This document shows, in pieces, positions 16,531-25,664 of a stretch of DNA of 64,000 nt. The notes below the pieces were generated by a model. It saw only the letters and a program-made list of their open reading frames with translations. It had not been told where the DNA came from and did no database searches. A program made the position numbers and the translations under genes. This DNA comes from Pseudomonas sp. JM0905a (GTDB lineage Bacteria > Pseudomonadota > Gammaproteobacteria > Pseudomonadales > Pseudomonadaceae). Numbering within the stretch: the stretch's first letter is position 1; every line of letters starts with the position of its first letter. The stretch spans positions 574,046 through 638,045 of the forward strand of contig NZ_JACXBU010000003.1 in assembly GCF_014700075.1 (NCBI RefSeq), read 5' to 3'.

Positions 16531-17331
16531 ATGGCCAGGTCCCCGCTGACGAGAAAGGCGCCTCTGACAGGCGCCTTTTTCTTTTTCTGGCTTCTGAGTT
16601 TCTCCCTTCATGCCGCCTGCCCGCTTCCGGGCAATCTTCCTACCTATAAAGTCCGAAAAGTCGTCGATGGCGACACCTTGCGTCTGGTCGATGGGCGAAG
16701 CGTTCGTCTGATTGGTCTGAACGCGCCTGAGTTGGCGCGCAAGGGGCGGTCGGATGAACCCTACGCCGTAGCGGCGCAGGGACGTCTTGCCGAGCTGGTG
16801 AAAACCAATGGCGGGCGTGTTGGATTGCGCCTCGGGCGCGAGCCGAAAGACCGCTATGGCCGCACCCTGGCCCACCTTTATGACAATCGCGGGCGCAACC
16901 TCGAGGAGCGCATGCTTGCCGAGGGGCTGGCGTTTCACATCGCAATTGCGCCCAACGCCGCGCTCAGCGGATGCCATGTTGCTGCGGAACGGGAGGCGCG
17001 CCGTGCCGGTCGGGGCCTTTGGCGCCGACCGCCATTGCAGTCGCCCTGGCAGCTGCGCCGGGGTGGCTTTGCCCTGGTGCAGGGGCGCGTTGCCAGGGTC
17101 GAACGCAACCGTGGCGGGGTCTGGCTGCAGTTGGACGGGCCCTTGGTATTGCGTGTCGAGTTGAAGCAACTGCGCCAGTTCGATGCCGCCGCGTTGCAGC
17201 GCCTGGAAGGGCGGCAAATAGAAGCACGAGGCTGGGTAATTGACCGTGCACGCAGGGGCAGCGTAAATACGAGGAATCCCCGCTGGATGCTCCCCCTTAC
17301 CCACAATGGAATGCTTGAGGTGATTCGATGA
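16531..17331 (+). CDS. Secreted thermonuclease-like (SNase) protein
   Basis: A 266-residue protein with an N-terminal signal peptide (KAPLTGAFFFFWLLSFSLHAA) and a staphylococcal-nuclease fold at about residues 30-160. Active-site residues are in place: Asp in VVDGDTLRLVDG, Arg and Glu in RLIGLNAPE, Arg in DRYGRTLAHLY. A C-terminal region of about 100 residues (beta-rich, OB-like) is family-typical. ATG 16531 has GGAAGG 5 bases upstream, and no other in-frame ATG precedes the catalytic domain. The signal peptide is encoded by the terminator of rpmE. Its stop overlaps the M48 protease start by ATGA, so the two are coupled. Confidence 0.88.
   Translation: MARSPLTRKAPLTGAFFFFWLLSFSLHAACPLPGNLPTYKVRKVVDGDTLRLVDGRSVRLIGLNAPELARKGRSDEPYAVAAQGRLAELVKTNGGRVGLRLGREPKDRYGRTLAHLYDNRGRNLEERMLAEGLAFHIAIAPNAALSGCHVAAEREARRAGRGLWRRPPLQSPWQLRRGGFALVQGRVARVERNRGGVWLQLDGPLVLRVELKQLRQFDAAALQRLEGRQIEARGWVIDRARRGSVNTRNPRWMLPLTHNGMLEVIR
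16554..16586 (+). terminator. rpmE intrinsic terminator inside the nuclease signal-peptide codons
   Basis: AAAGGCGCCT-CTGAC-AGGCGCCTTT: a perfect 10-bp stem and 5-base loop followed by a T-rich run (TTCTTTTTCT). It lies 50 bases after the rpmE stop but begins 23 bases inside the nuclease ORF, so the T-run encodes the FFFF hydrophobic core. Confidence 0.85.
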
Positions 17332-18782
17332 GATCCCCTGCGCTCGTCTTGGCGCTGCTGTTTGGTTCTTCCCTGCTGGCCGGTTGCGCGGTGAACCCCG
17401 CGACCGGCAAGACCAACTTCGTGATGATGAGCGAGCAGCAGGAGCTGGATCTCGGTCGCCAGTACAACCAGGAAATCGCCAAGCAGAACCCTCGCTATGC
17501 GGACGAAAAACTGCAGGCCTATGTGCAGGAAGTGGGACAGCGCGTTGCCAGCCACAGCCACCGCAGCAATATTGCCTACCACTTCACCGTGGTCGACTCG
17601 CCAGACATCAACGCCTTCGCCCTTCCGGGCGGCTACATCTATATCCATCGCGGCCTGCTTTCTTACCTGAATTCGGAAGCGGAACTCGCTGCGGTGCTGG
17701 GGCACGAGGTGGGTCACGTCACCGCGCGGCACAGCGTGCAGCAGCAGAGCCAATCCACCGCGTGGAACATCCTGGGGCAGGCGGTCGCCATCGGTACCGG
17801 CGTTGGCGCTGCAGGCGACCTGACCAATGTGTTGGGCACAGCTTTCGTGCGCGGTTATGGGCGTGACATGGAGCTGGAAGCAGACGGTTTGGGCGCCCAG
17901 TACCTGGCGCGCAGCGGCTATGACCCGCAGGCCATGATCGAAGTGGTGAAAGTGCTGAAAAACCAGGAAGAATTCGCCCGCGACCAGGCTCGGCGCAAAG
18001 GCCAGGCGGAGGCACCGTCGGGCTACCACGGCGTATTCGATACCCACCCGGATAACGACACCCGCCTGCAGCAGGTGGTGGGTCCGGCCAAGGCGCTGGT
18101 GGGGGGCAACCAACTGGTGAACCGGGAGGTCTTCCTCAAGCATCTTGAAGGGTTGCCCTTCGGCGACTCGGCTGAAACCGGAGTGCGCCGGGGGCAGGAC
18201 TTCTATCACGCCGAACTGGATTTCACCCTGCACTTTCCTGATGGCTGGGGGCTGGTCAATCGCCCTGATGCAGTGATTACCCACAGCGCCAACCAGCAGG
18301 CCTTCATCGCCATGACCCTGGATGGGCGCAAGCCGAACCTGGCTCCGGCGGACTATCTGCGGCAGAAGGCTGGGGGCCAGCGGCTGGCCATGGAAGAGTC
18401 CCTGCAGCAGGCCGGGCTGCAGGGCGCCACCGCTGTGCTGCCGGGAAAACCGGCGCGCCGTGTGGCGGCCATCTACAAGGACGACAAGGCTTTTCTGTTC
18501 GTCGGTGCGATTCGCAATGGGGCATCCCTGGAGAGCGAGGACGACAAGTTCCTCTCGGTGATCCGTAGTTTCCGTCCGATGAAGAAGGAGGAACTGGCCT
18601 TGGCCCAGCCGTTGCGCCTGCACCTGATCCAGGCAAAGTCCGGCCAGACGGTCGCCAGCCTGGCCTGGGAGAGCAAATTGCCGGGTACGCAAGCGGATCT
18701 GGAAAATCGTATCCGATTGTTGAATAATTTGTATCCAATCGGCGAGCCAAAGCCCGGAGATTGGCTAAAAGTCGTACGTTAG
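17328..18782 (+). CDS. M48-family lipoprotein metalloprotease (BepA/LoiP-like)
   Basis: A 484-residue periplasmic zinc protease. A lipobox LAGC puts the lipidated Cys at residue 20. The zinc motif HEVGH is at 126-130, with the third ligand in DMELEADGLGAQYL. A C-terminal extension (about residues 290-484) ends in a LysM-like stretch (HLIQAKSGQTVASLAW ... PGDWLKVVR). Such proteins clear misfolded outer-membrane proteins. It overlaps the nuclease gene by 4 bases. E. coli BepA instead has TPR repeats, so it is not called bepA. Confidence 0.88.
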   Translation: MRSPALVLALLFGSSLLAGCAVNPATGKTNFVMMSEQQELDLGRQYNQEIAKQNPRYADEKLQAYVQEVGQRVASHSHRSNIAYHFTVVDSPDINAFALPGGYIYIHRGLLSYLNSEAELAAVLGHEVGHVTARHSVQQQSQSTAWNILGQAVAIGTGVGAAGDLTNVLGTAFVRGYGRDMELEADGLGAQYLARSGYDPQAMIEVVKVLKNQEEFARDQARRKGQAEAPSGYHGVFDTHPDNDTRLQQVVGPAKALVGGNQLVNREVFLKHLEGLPFGDSAETGVRRGQDFYHAELDFTLHFPDGWGLVNRPDAVITHSANQQAFIAMTLDGRKPNLAPADYLRQKAGGQRLAMEESLQQAGLQGATAVLPGKPARRVAAIYKDDKAFLFVGAIRNGASLESEDDKFLSVIRSFRPMKKEELALAQPLRLHLIQAKSGQTVASLAWESKLPGTQADLENRIRLLNNLYPIGEPKPGDWLKVVR

Positions 18783-18811
18783 AGGGGTTGACGCCGGGTG
18801 ACTGAACGGTC

Positions 18812-18840
18812 TTGTTAGCCCCATGTATCTTGCGTATGCT
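18812..18840 (+). promoter_or_regulatory. Candidate sigma-70 promoter of the malic enzyme gene
   Basis: TTGTTA and TATGCT are separated by 17 bases, with the -10 ending 42 bases before the ATG at 18883. This placement also argues against the longer frame starting at 18823, which would begin inside the promoter. Confidence 0.5.
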
Positions 18841-18882
18841 CGCCCGTCACGTCTGTCACAAGCAAAAAGCGGAAATGCCAAA

Positions 18883-20151
18883 ATGTCTGATCTGAAAACG
18901 GCCGCTCTCGAATACCATGCCCAGCCCCGCCCCGGGAAACTCAGCGTCGAGCTGACCAAGCCGACTGCCACCGCCCGCGACCTGTCGCTGGCCTACAGCC
19001 CGGGCGTCGCCGAGCCGGTGCGCGAAATCGCGCGTGATCCGGAACTGGCCTTCAAGTACACCGGCAAGGGCAACCTGGTAGCGGTCATTTCCGATGGCAC
19101 CGCAATCCTCGGCCTGGGTAACCTCGGCCCGCTGGCTTCCAAGCCGGTAATGGAGGGCAAGGGTGTGCTGTTCAAGCGTTTCGCCGGCATCGACGTATTC
19201 GACATCGAAGTGGACGCTGAAAGCCCGCAGGCCTTCATCGACACCGTCAAGCGCATTTCCATCACCTTTGGTGGCATCAACCTCGAAGACATCAAGGCAC
19301 CCGAGTGCTTTGAGATCGAGCGTACCCTGATCGAGCAGTGTGACATCCCGGTCTTCCACGATGACCAGCATGGCACCGCCATCGTGACTGCCGCCGGCAT
19401 GCTCAATGCCCTGGAAATCGCTGGCAAATCCCTGGCCGAAGCCAAGATCGTCTGCCTCGGCGCCGGCGCTGCTGCCATTTCCTGCATGAAGCTCCTGGTG
19501 AGCATGGGCGCCAAGGTCGAGAACATCTTCATGATCGACCGCAAGGGCGTGATCCATGCCGGTCGCGACGACCTGAACCAGTACAAGGCCGTGTTCGCCC
19601 ACGAGACCGACAAGCGCACCCTGTCCGAGGCCCTCGACGGTGCGGACGTGTTCGTAGGCCTGTCCGGTGCCAACCTGCTGAGTCCGGAAGATCTCAACCG
19701 CATGGCGCCCAACCCGATCGTGTTCGCCTGCTCCAACCCGGATCCGGAAATCAAGCCGGAACTGGCGCACGAGACCCGCAGCGACGTGATCATGGCCACC
19801 GGTCGTTCCGACTACCCGAACCAAGTCAACAACGTGCTGGGCTTTCCCTTCATCTTCCGCGGTGCCCTGGACGTACGCGCCACCCGCATCAACGAAGAAA
19901 TGAAGATCGCCGCTGCCCTGGCCCTGCGTGACCTGACCAAGCTGCCGGTGCCGCAGGACGTCTGTGACGCCTACGGTGTGGCTTCCCTGGAATTCGGTCG
20001 TGAGTACATCATTCCGAAGCCCATGGACAAGCGCCTGATCACCGTCGTATCCGATGCCGTGGCCAAGGCCGCCATCGAATCCGGCGTGGCTACCCTGCCG
20101 TATCCGAAGCACTATCCGCTGAAGTCGGTGGACGAAGTGTTCAACGGCTAA
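18883..20151 (+). CDS. maeB: NADP-type malic enzyme (oxaloacetate-decarboxylating malate dehydrogenase)
   Basis: A 422-residue enzyme converting malate to pyruvate, CO2 and NAD(P)H. It has the malic N-domain (SLAYSPGVAEPVREIA, the metal-binding motif in FHDDQHGTAI) and a Rossmann domain with GAGAAAISCMKLL. It lacks the C-terminal phosphotransacetylase-like domain of long MaeB enzymes, so this is the short form seen in Pseudomonas. The start is at ATG 18883 (MSDLKTAALEYHAQPRPGK). Cofactor preference cannot be read safely from sequence. Confidence 0.92.
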   Translation: MSDLKTAALEYHAQPRPGKLSVELTKPTATARDLSLAYSPGVAEPVREIARDPELAFKYTGKGNLVAVISDGTAILGLGNLGPLASKPVMEGKGVLFKRFAGIDVFDIEVDAESPQAFIDTVKRISITFGGINLEDIKAPECFEIERTLIEQCDIPVFHDDQHGTAIVTAAGMLNALEIAGKSLAEAKIVCLGAGAAAISCMKLLVSMGAKVENIFMIDRKGVIHAGRDDLNQYKAVFAHETDKRTLSEALDGADVFVGLSGANLLSPEDLNRMAPNPIVFACSNPDPEIKPELAHETRSDVIMATGRSDYPNQVNNVLGFPFIFRGALDVRATRINEEMKIAAALALRDLTKLPVPQDVCDAYGVASLEFGREYIIPKPMDKRLITVVSDAVAKAAIESGVATLPYPKHYPLKSVDEVFNG

Positions 20152-20169
20152 GCCGAGATGCAATGAAAC

Positions 20170-20199
20170 AGCCCCGCAATCGCGGGGCTTTTTCTTTTT
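20170..20199. terminator. Intrinsic terminator after maeB
   Basis: AGCCCCGC-AATC-GCGGGGCT is followed by TTTTCTTTTTG, 18 bases after the malic enzyme stop and 13 bases before the convergent PBP1A stop. It may serve both strands. Confidence 0.9.
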
Positions 20200-20212
20200 G
20201 GGCGCCTGTTCC

Positions 20213-22648
20213 TCAGAACAGGTCGATGGGGGCGGCCTCGTCGGCCGGCAGCGGGCTGCCGGGAATGGCTAGCCCTGGCTCCAATTCGCTCATGGGCGGG
20301 GGCGTGTCCTCACTCTTGAACAGTTCGAAGAAGGCATCAGGCGTTCCCGGGCTGGCGGCGCGGCCACTGAGCGGGTCGATACGCAACGTCAGCAGTCCGG
20401 CAGGTTCCGGCTGGACGTGAGCGGGCTTGTCCTTGAGTGCGGCGCCCATGTAGTTCATCCAGATGGGGAGTGCGACGGTGCCGCCGTACTCGTGGCGACC
20501 CAGGCTTTCCGGCTGGTCGAAGCCGACCCAGACAGTGGTGACGTAGTCGGCGTTGTAGCCGGAGAACCAGCTATCCTTCGACTCGTTGGTGGTACCGGTC
20601 TTGCCGGCGATGTCGCTACGTCCCATGGACAATGCCCGGCGACCGGTACCGCGCTTGATCACGTCCTGCAGCATGCTGTTGAGGATGTAAGTCGTGCGCG
20701 GATCGACGATGCGTTCGGCGACCGCTGGCGTCTGGCTCTGGGGTGCCGAGGCCTCGGTGGAGGCGAGCAGGGTATCCGGTGCGCCGCTGCTTTGCGCGAC
20801 TTCGTTGGACTGCGCCTCGGTTGCCGGAACCCGTGGCGGATTGGCGACGAACAGGGTTTTTCCGTCGCGGCTTTCGATGCGCTCGATCAGATAGGGCTGA
20901 ACCTTGTAGCCGCCGTTGGCGAAGGTGCTCCAGCCGCCGGCGATTTCCAGCGGAGTGAGGTTCGCGGTGCCGAGCGCCAGGGAGAGGTTGCGTGGCAGGT
21001 CGTCCTTGTTGAAGCCGAAGCGGCTGACGTAGTTCAGTGCGTAGTCGATGCCGATGGCCTGCAGCACGCGAATCGATACCAGGTTGCGCGACTTGTACAG
21101 GGCTTCACGCAGGCGGATCGGGCCAAGGAAAGTGTTGTTGTCGTTCTTCGGGCGCCAGGCTTCTTCCATGCCGGCTTCCTGGAAGACGATTGGGGCGTCG
21201 TTCACCAGGCTGGCGGCGGTGAAGCCGTTATCCAGGGCGGCGGCATAGAGGAATGGCTTGAAGCTGGACCCCGGTTGCCGCTTGGCCTGGGCTGCGCGGT
21301 TGTAATTGCTTTGCTCGAATGAGAAGCCACCGACCAATGCGCGAATGGCACCATCCTGCGGGTCCAGGGAGACCAGGGCGCTCTGGGCGGCCGGCAATTG
21401 GACGAAGCGCAGGCTGCCGTCGGCCTGGCGCTGCACGCGGACCAGGTCGCCGACCTGGCTGACGTCGGCTGGCTGCTGCGGGCGCGGGCCCAGGCTGTTG
21501 GTGTTCAGGAACGGGCGGGCCCATTTCATGCTGTCCCAGCTAACCGCCTCTTCCTGGCCGCTGCGGGTCAGGACCAGGATGCCGCTCTTCTCGACCTGAG
21601 TGACGATGGCCGGCTCCAGGCCGCCTAGGGATTTCTGCTTGGCCAGTTCCAGCAGCCAGGTTTCCTTGGTCATACCGGGCAAGCGGGTTTCCGGGCCGCG
21701 ATAGCCGTGGCGCTGGTCGTACTCGATAAGGCCCTCGCGCAGCGAGGTATTGGCTGCCTGCTGGAGGTCGCTGGGCACTGTCGTGGTAACGCGGAAGCCT
21801 TCGGTGTAGGCGTCGCTGCCATATCGGCCGACCATTTCGGCACGGGCCATCTCGGCGATGTAGGGGGCAGCCAGTTCCGGGGTGGGGACGTGGTAGCTGG
21901 CATCGATCGGTTCGTTGATCGCTTGCTGGTAGCGGTCCTGATCGATTCGGCCCAGCTTGTACATGCGCCCGAGAATCCAGTCGCGCCGCTCTTTGCTGCG
22001 AGTCGGGTTGACCAGTGGATTGAAGCGAGACGGAGCCTTGGGCAGGCCAGCAATCATGGCCATTTGGGCCAGACTGATTTCACGAATCGACTTGCCGTAA
22101 TAGACCTGTGCGGCGGCCTCGATACCGTATGCGCGGTTACCGAGGTAGATCTTGTTCACATAAAGTTCAAGAATTTCGTCTTTGCTGAGTTCCCGCTCTA
22201 TTTGCAGTGCCAGCAATATTTCATTGATCTTGCGAGAGAAACTTCTTTCGCTGGTGAGGAAGTAGTTTTTCGCCACCTGCATGGTGATGGTGCTACCGCC
22301 CGTCTGGATGTGGCCGGTCTTCAATAATTGCGTGGCAGCGCGCATCAGGCTGGTGAGGTCGACGCCATAATGGTTGGCGAAATTGTCGTCCTCGGCGGCC
22401 AGCAGGGCTTGGATGAAGTCCGGCGGAATGTCGGCGAAACGGACCGGAGAGCGACGCATTTCGCCGAATTCTGCGATCAGTTTGCCATCGCTGCTGTAGA
22501 CGCGCAGCGGGATCTGGAGTTGGATTCGACGCAGCGAGTCGACCGATGGAAGGCTGGGGCTAAGATAGAGGTAGGCGCCGCTGAAACTGAGCAGCAGGCC
22601 ACAGAAGACGGCAACGAAGGACCACCAGAATAACTTCAGCAGGCGCAT
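20213..22648 (-). CDS. mrcA: Penicillin-binding protein 1A (bifunctional transglycosylase/transpeptidase)
   Basis: An 811-residue class A PBP (ponA in P. aeruginosa) that polymerises and cross-links peptidoglycan. It has a short cytoplasmic N-terminus, one membrane helix at about residues 8-28, a glycosyltransferase domain with catalytic Glu86 in AAEDDNF, a PBP1A-specific OB/ODD region at about 320-420, and a transpeptidase domain with the SxxK motif at Ser461 (PGSSFKPF) and KTGTT. The C-terminal tail is Pro/Glu rich. ATG 22648 (MRLLKLFWWSFVAVFCG) is chosen over ATG 22672 because homologues start there. It is divergent from pilM, as in P. aeruginosa. Confidence 0.95.
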   Translation of the reverse strand: MRLLKLFWWSFVAVFCGLLLSFSGAYLYLSPSLPSVDSLRRIQLQIPLRVYSSDGKLIAEFGEMRRSPVRFADIPPDFIQALLAAEDDNFANHYGVDLTSLMRAATQLLKTGHIQTGGSTITMQVAKNYFLTSERSFSRKINEILLALQIERELSKDEILELYVNKIYLGNRAYGIEAAAQVYYGKSIREISLAQMAMIAGLPKAPSRFNPLVNPTRSKERRDWILGRMYKLGRIDQDRYQQAINEPIDASYHVPTPELAAPYIAEMARAEMVGRYGSDAYTEGFRVTTTVPSDLQQAANTSLREGLIEYDQRHGYRGPETRLPGMTKETWLLELAKQKSLGGLEPAIVTQVEKSGILVLTRSGQEEAVSWDSMKWARPFLNTNSLGPRPQQPADVSQVGDLVRVQRQADGSLRFVQLPAAQSALVSLDPQDGAIRALVGGFSFEQSNYNRAAQAKRQPGSSFKPFLYAAALDNGFTAASLVNDAPIVFQEAGMEEAWRPKNDNNTFLGPIRLREALYKSRNLVSIRVLQAIGIDYALNYVSRFGFNKDDLPRNLSLALGTANLTPLEIAGGWSTFANGGYKVQPYLIERIESRDGKTLFVANPPRVPATEAQSNEVAQSSGAPDTLLASTEASAPQSQTPAVAERIVDPRTTYILNSMLQDVIKRGTGRRALSMGRSDIAGKTGTTNESKDSWFSGYNADYVTTVWVGFDQPESLGRHEYGGTVALPIWMNYMGAALKDKPAHVQPEPAGLLTLRIDPLSGRAASPGTPDAFFELFKSEDTPPPMSELEPGLAIPGSPLPADEAAPIDLF

Positions 22649-22751
22649 CAAGGCTTGTGGATTTCCAGGCAAAAGAATGAGTTAAGCGGAAGGTAATCAT
22701 AAAAGGCAAAAGCCGATCACATTATAAGCGTTTTTTTTCCGGGGGAGCCAT

Positions 22752-22780
22752 TTGCGCTTCTGTCAAGACTGCTATTTAAT
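22752..22780 (+). promoter_or_regulatory. Candidate promoter of the pilM operon
   Basis: TTGCGC and TTTAAT are separated by 17 bases, about 50 bases upstream of the pilM GTG, in the 184-base AT-rich gap between divergent mrcA and pilM. It is weak on the -35 side. A run of eight T at 22731-22738 lies nearby. Confidence 0.35.
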
Positions 22781-22805
22781 GTGGAAAAACATAAATCGTC
22801 CGTAA

Positions 22806-23896
<1,091 letters not shown>

Positions 23897-23897
<1 letters not shown>

Positions 23898-24496
23898 TGG
23901 CGCGCATCAACCTACTCCCCTGGCGCGAGCAACTTCGCGAGGAGCGCAAGCAGCGCTTCCTGGTGGCAATGGGAGCCGTTCTGGCCTTGGGTGCCGGGGC
24001 GGTGTTCCTGGGTGACCAGTACTTGAATAGCGCCATCGAGAACCAGCAGGCGCGCAATGACTTCGTTCGCAAGGAAATCGCTGTCCTGGATGCCAGGATC
24101 AAGGAAATCAGTGAGCTGAAGACCCGTCGTCAGCAGCTTCTCGAACGCATGAAGATCATCCAGGACCTGCAGGGCAATCGGCCGATCATCGGGCGTGTAT
24201 TTGATCAGCTGGTGCGTACGCTGCCGGATGGCGTCTTCTTCACCGGCGTGAAAATGGCTGGCAAGAGCATCGCTATCGTAGGTGCCGCCGAGTCGAACAA
24301 CCGGGTTTCCAACCTCATGCGCAACCTGGATGCATCCGAGTGGCTGGCATCGCCCAACCTCACCGAGGTCAAGGCGGTGACCGCAGGGGCCGTCGATCAG
24401 GCCAACGTCTTCCAGCTGACCGTGCAGCAAACCCAGCCGGGTTCCGAAGAGCAGAACGGCAAGAATGCTGCCGCCACTAAAGGAGCCGCGAAATGA
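23897..24496 (+). CDS. pilN: PilN, type IV pilus inner-membrane assembly protein
   Basis: A 199-residue bitopic protein. The N-terminal motif MARINLLPWREQLREERKQ (the INLLPWR sequence binds PilM) is followed by a membrane helix at about residues 20-42, a coiled coil at about 45-90, and a periplasmic ferredoxin-like domain that pairs with PilO. The start ATG 23897 overlaps the pilM stop, so the longer upstream frame is rejected. It ends in an Ala/Lys-rich tail, overlapping pilO by 4 bases. Confidence 0.95.
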
Positions 24497-25116
24497 GTTT
24501 CTCCGACTCCCTTGAAAGCCTGCGCAAGATTGACCTTGCTGACCTGGACGTCAACAACCTCGGTTCCTGGCCCATTGCGGTCAAGGTCATCACCTGTGTG
24601 CTGTTGCTGATCCTCGTGCTGGCGCTGGGATACAACTTCCACCTCAAGGACCTCGAACTCCAGCTGGACTCGAAGCGAGCCGAAGAGGCGACCCTGAAGG
24701 AGCAGTTTTCCGCGAAGGCGTTCCAGGCCGCGAACCTCGAAGCTTACAAGGAACAGATGAAGGAGATGGAGACCTCCTTCGGTGCATTATTGCGCCAGTT
24801 ACCCAGCGACACCGAAGTGCCGGGCTTGCTGGAAGATATCACTCGTACCGGTCTGGGTAGCGGTCTCGAATTCGAAGAGATCAAGCTGCTGCCGGAAGTC
24901 GCCCAGCAGTTCTACATTGAGCTGCCGATCCAGATTTCCGTGGTGGGTGGCTATCACGATCTGGCGACCTTCGTCAGTGGTGTCGCCAGCCTGCCGCGGA
25001 TCGTGACGTTGCATGATTTCGAGATCAAACCGCTCGCCAATGACAGCGGTTCCAAGCTGCGTATGTCTATCCTGGCCAAGACCTACCGTTATAACGACAA
25101 GGGGCTGCAGAAATGA
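24493..25116 (+). CDS. pilO: PilO, type IV pilus inner-membrane assembly protein
   Basis: A 207-residue partner of PilN: a cytoplasmic N-terminus (MSFSDSLESLRKIDLADLDVNNL), a membrane helix at about residues 28-48 (VKVITCVLLLILVLALGYNF), a coiled coil at about 50-100, then a ferredoxin-like periplasmic domain. It overlaps pilN and pilP by ATGA at each end, giving tight stoichiometric coupling. Confidence 0.95.
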   Translation: MSFSDSLESLRKIDLADLDVNNLGSWPIAVKVITCVLLLILVLALGYNFHLKDLELQLDSKRAEEATLKEQFSAKAFQAANLEAYKEQMKEMETSFGALLRQLPSDTEVPGLLEDITRTGLGSGLEFEEIKLLPEVAQQFYIELPIQISVVGGYHDLATFVSGVASLPRIVTLHDFEIKPLANDSGSKLRMSILAKTYRYNDKGLQK

Positions 25117-25646
25117 GTAGTCCTCGCGCCCGTCTGGCGCTCTGTGCCCTGGTGCTTTTCGGTCTGTCCGGCTGTGGTGTCGGTGGCGATTTCAGCGACC
25201 TGCAGGCCTACATGGATGAGGTTCGCGCCCGTCCAAAGGGTTCCATTGAACCCCTGCCGAAATTTCAGCCATACGAAGCCTTTACCTACAGCGCAGCGGC
25301 ATTGCGCAGCCCCTTCCAGCCGCCGATCAAGATCGATCTGGCCAAGCAGCAGAAGGGTTCGAAGGATATTCACCCGGATGAAACCCGGGTCAAACAGTTC
25401 CTCGAAGGGTTCAATATCGAGTCCTTCGAAATGGTGGGAACCCTGTCCAATGGCGCGGGGAGCTTTGCCTTGATCAGTGGCGCTGGAGGGGTGCATCGGG
25501 TCAAGGTGGGGGACTATCTGGGGCGCAACCATGGCAAGGTCGTCGGCATCGACGAGTCCAAGGTCGACGTGATCGAGATTGTCCCGGACGGGGAGGGCGG
25601 ATGGCTGGAACGTCCGCGGAGTCTCGCGCTCAGGGAGCGCTCTTGA
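25113..25646 (+). CDS. pilP: PilP, type IV pilus alignment lipoprotein
   Basis: A 177-residue inner-membrane lipoprotein linking PilNO to the secretin PilQ. The signal peptide ends in lipobox LSGC (Cys20 or near). A flexible segment follows, then the beta-sandwich HR domain (GSFALISGAGGVHRVKVGDYLGRNHGKVVGI). Full length for the family. Overlaps pilO by 4 bases. Confidence 0.95.
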   Translation: MSSPRARLALCALVLFGLSGCGVGGDFSDLQAYMDEVRARPKGSIEPLPKFQPYEAFTYSAAALRSPFQPPIKIDLAKQQKGSKDIHPDETRVKQFLEGFNIESFEMVGTLSNGAGSFALISGAGGVHRVKVGDYLGRNHGKVVGIDESKVDVIEIVPDGEGGWLERPRSLALRERS

Positions 25647-25664
25647 GGGCGAGGTTAACCACCG

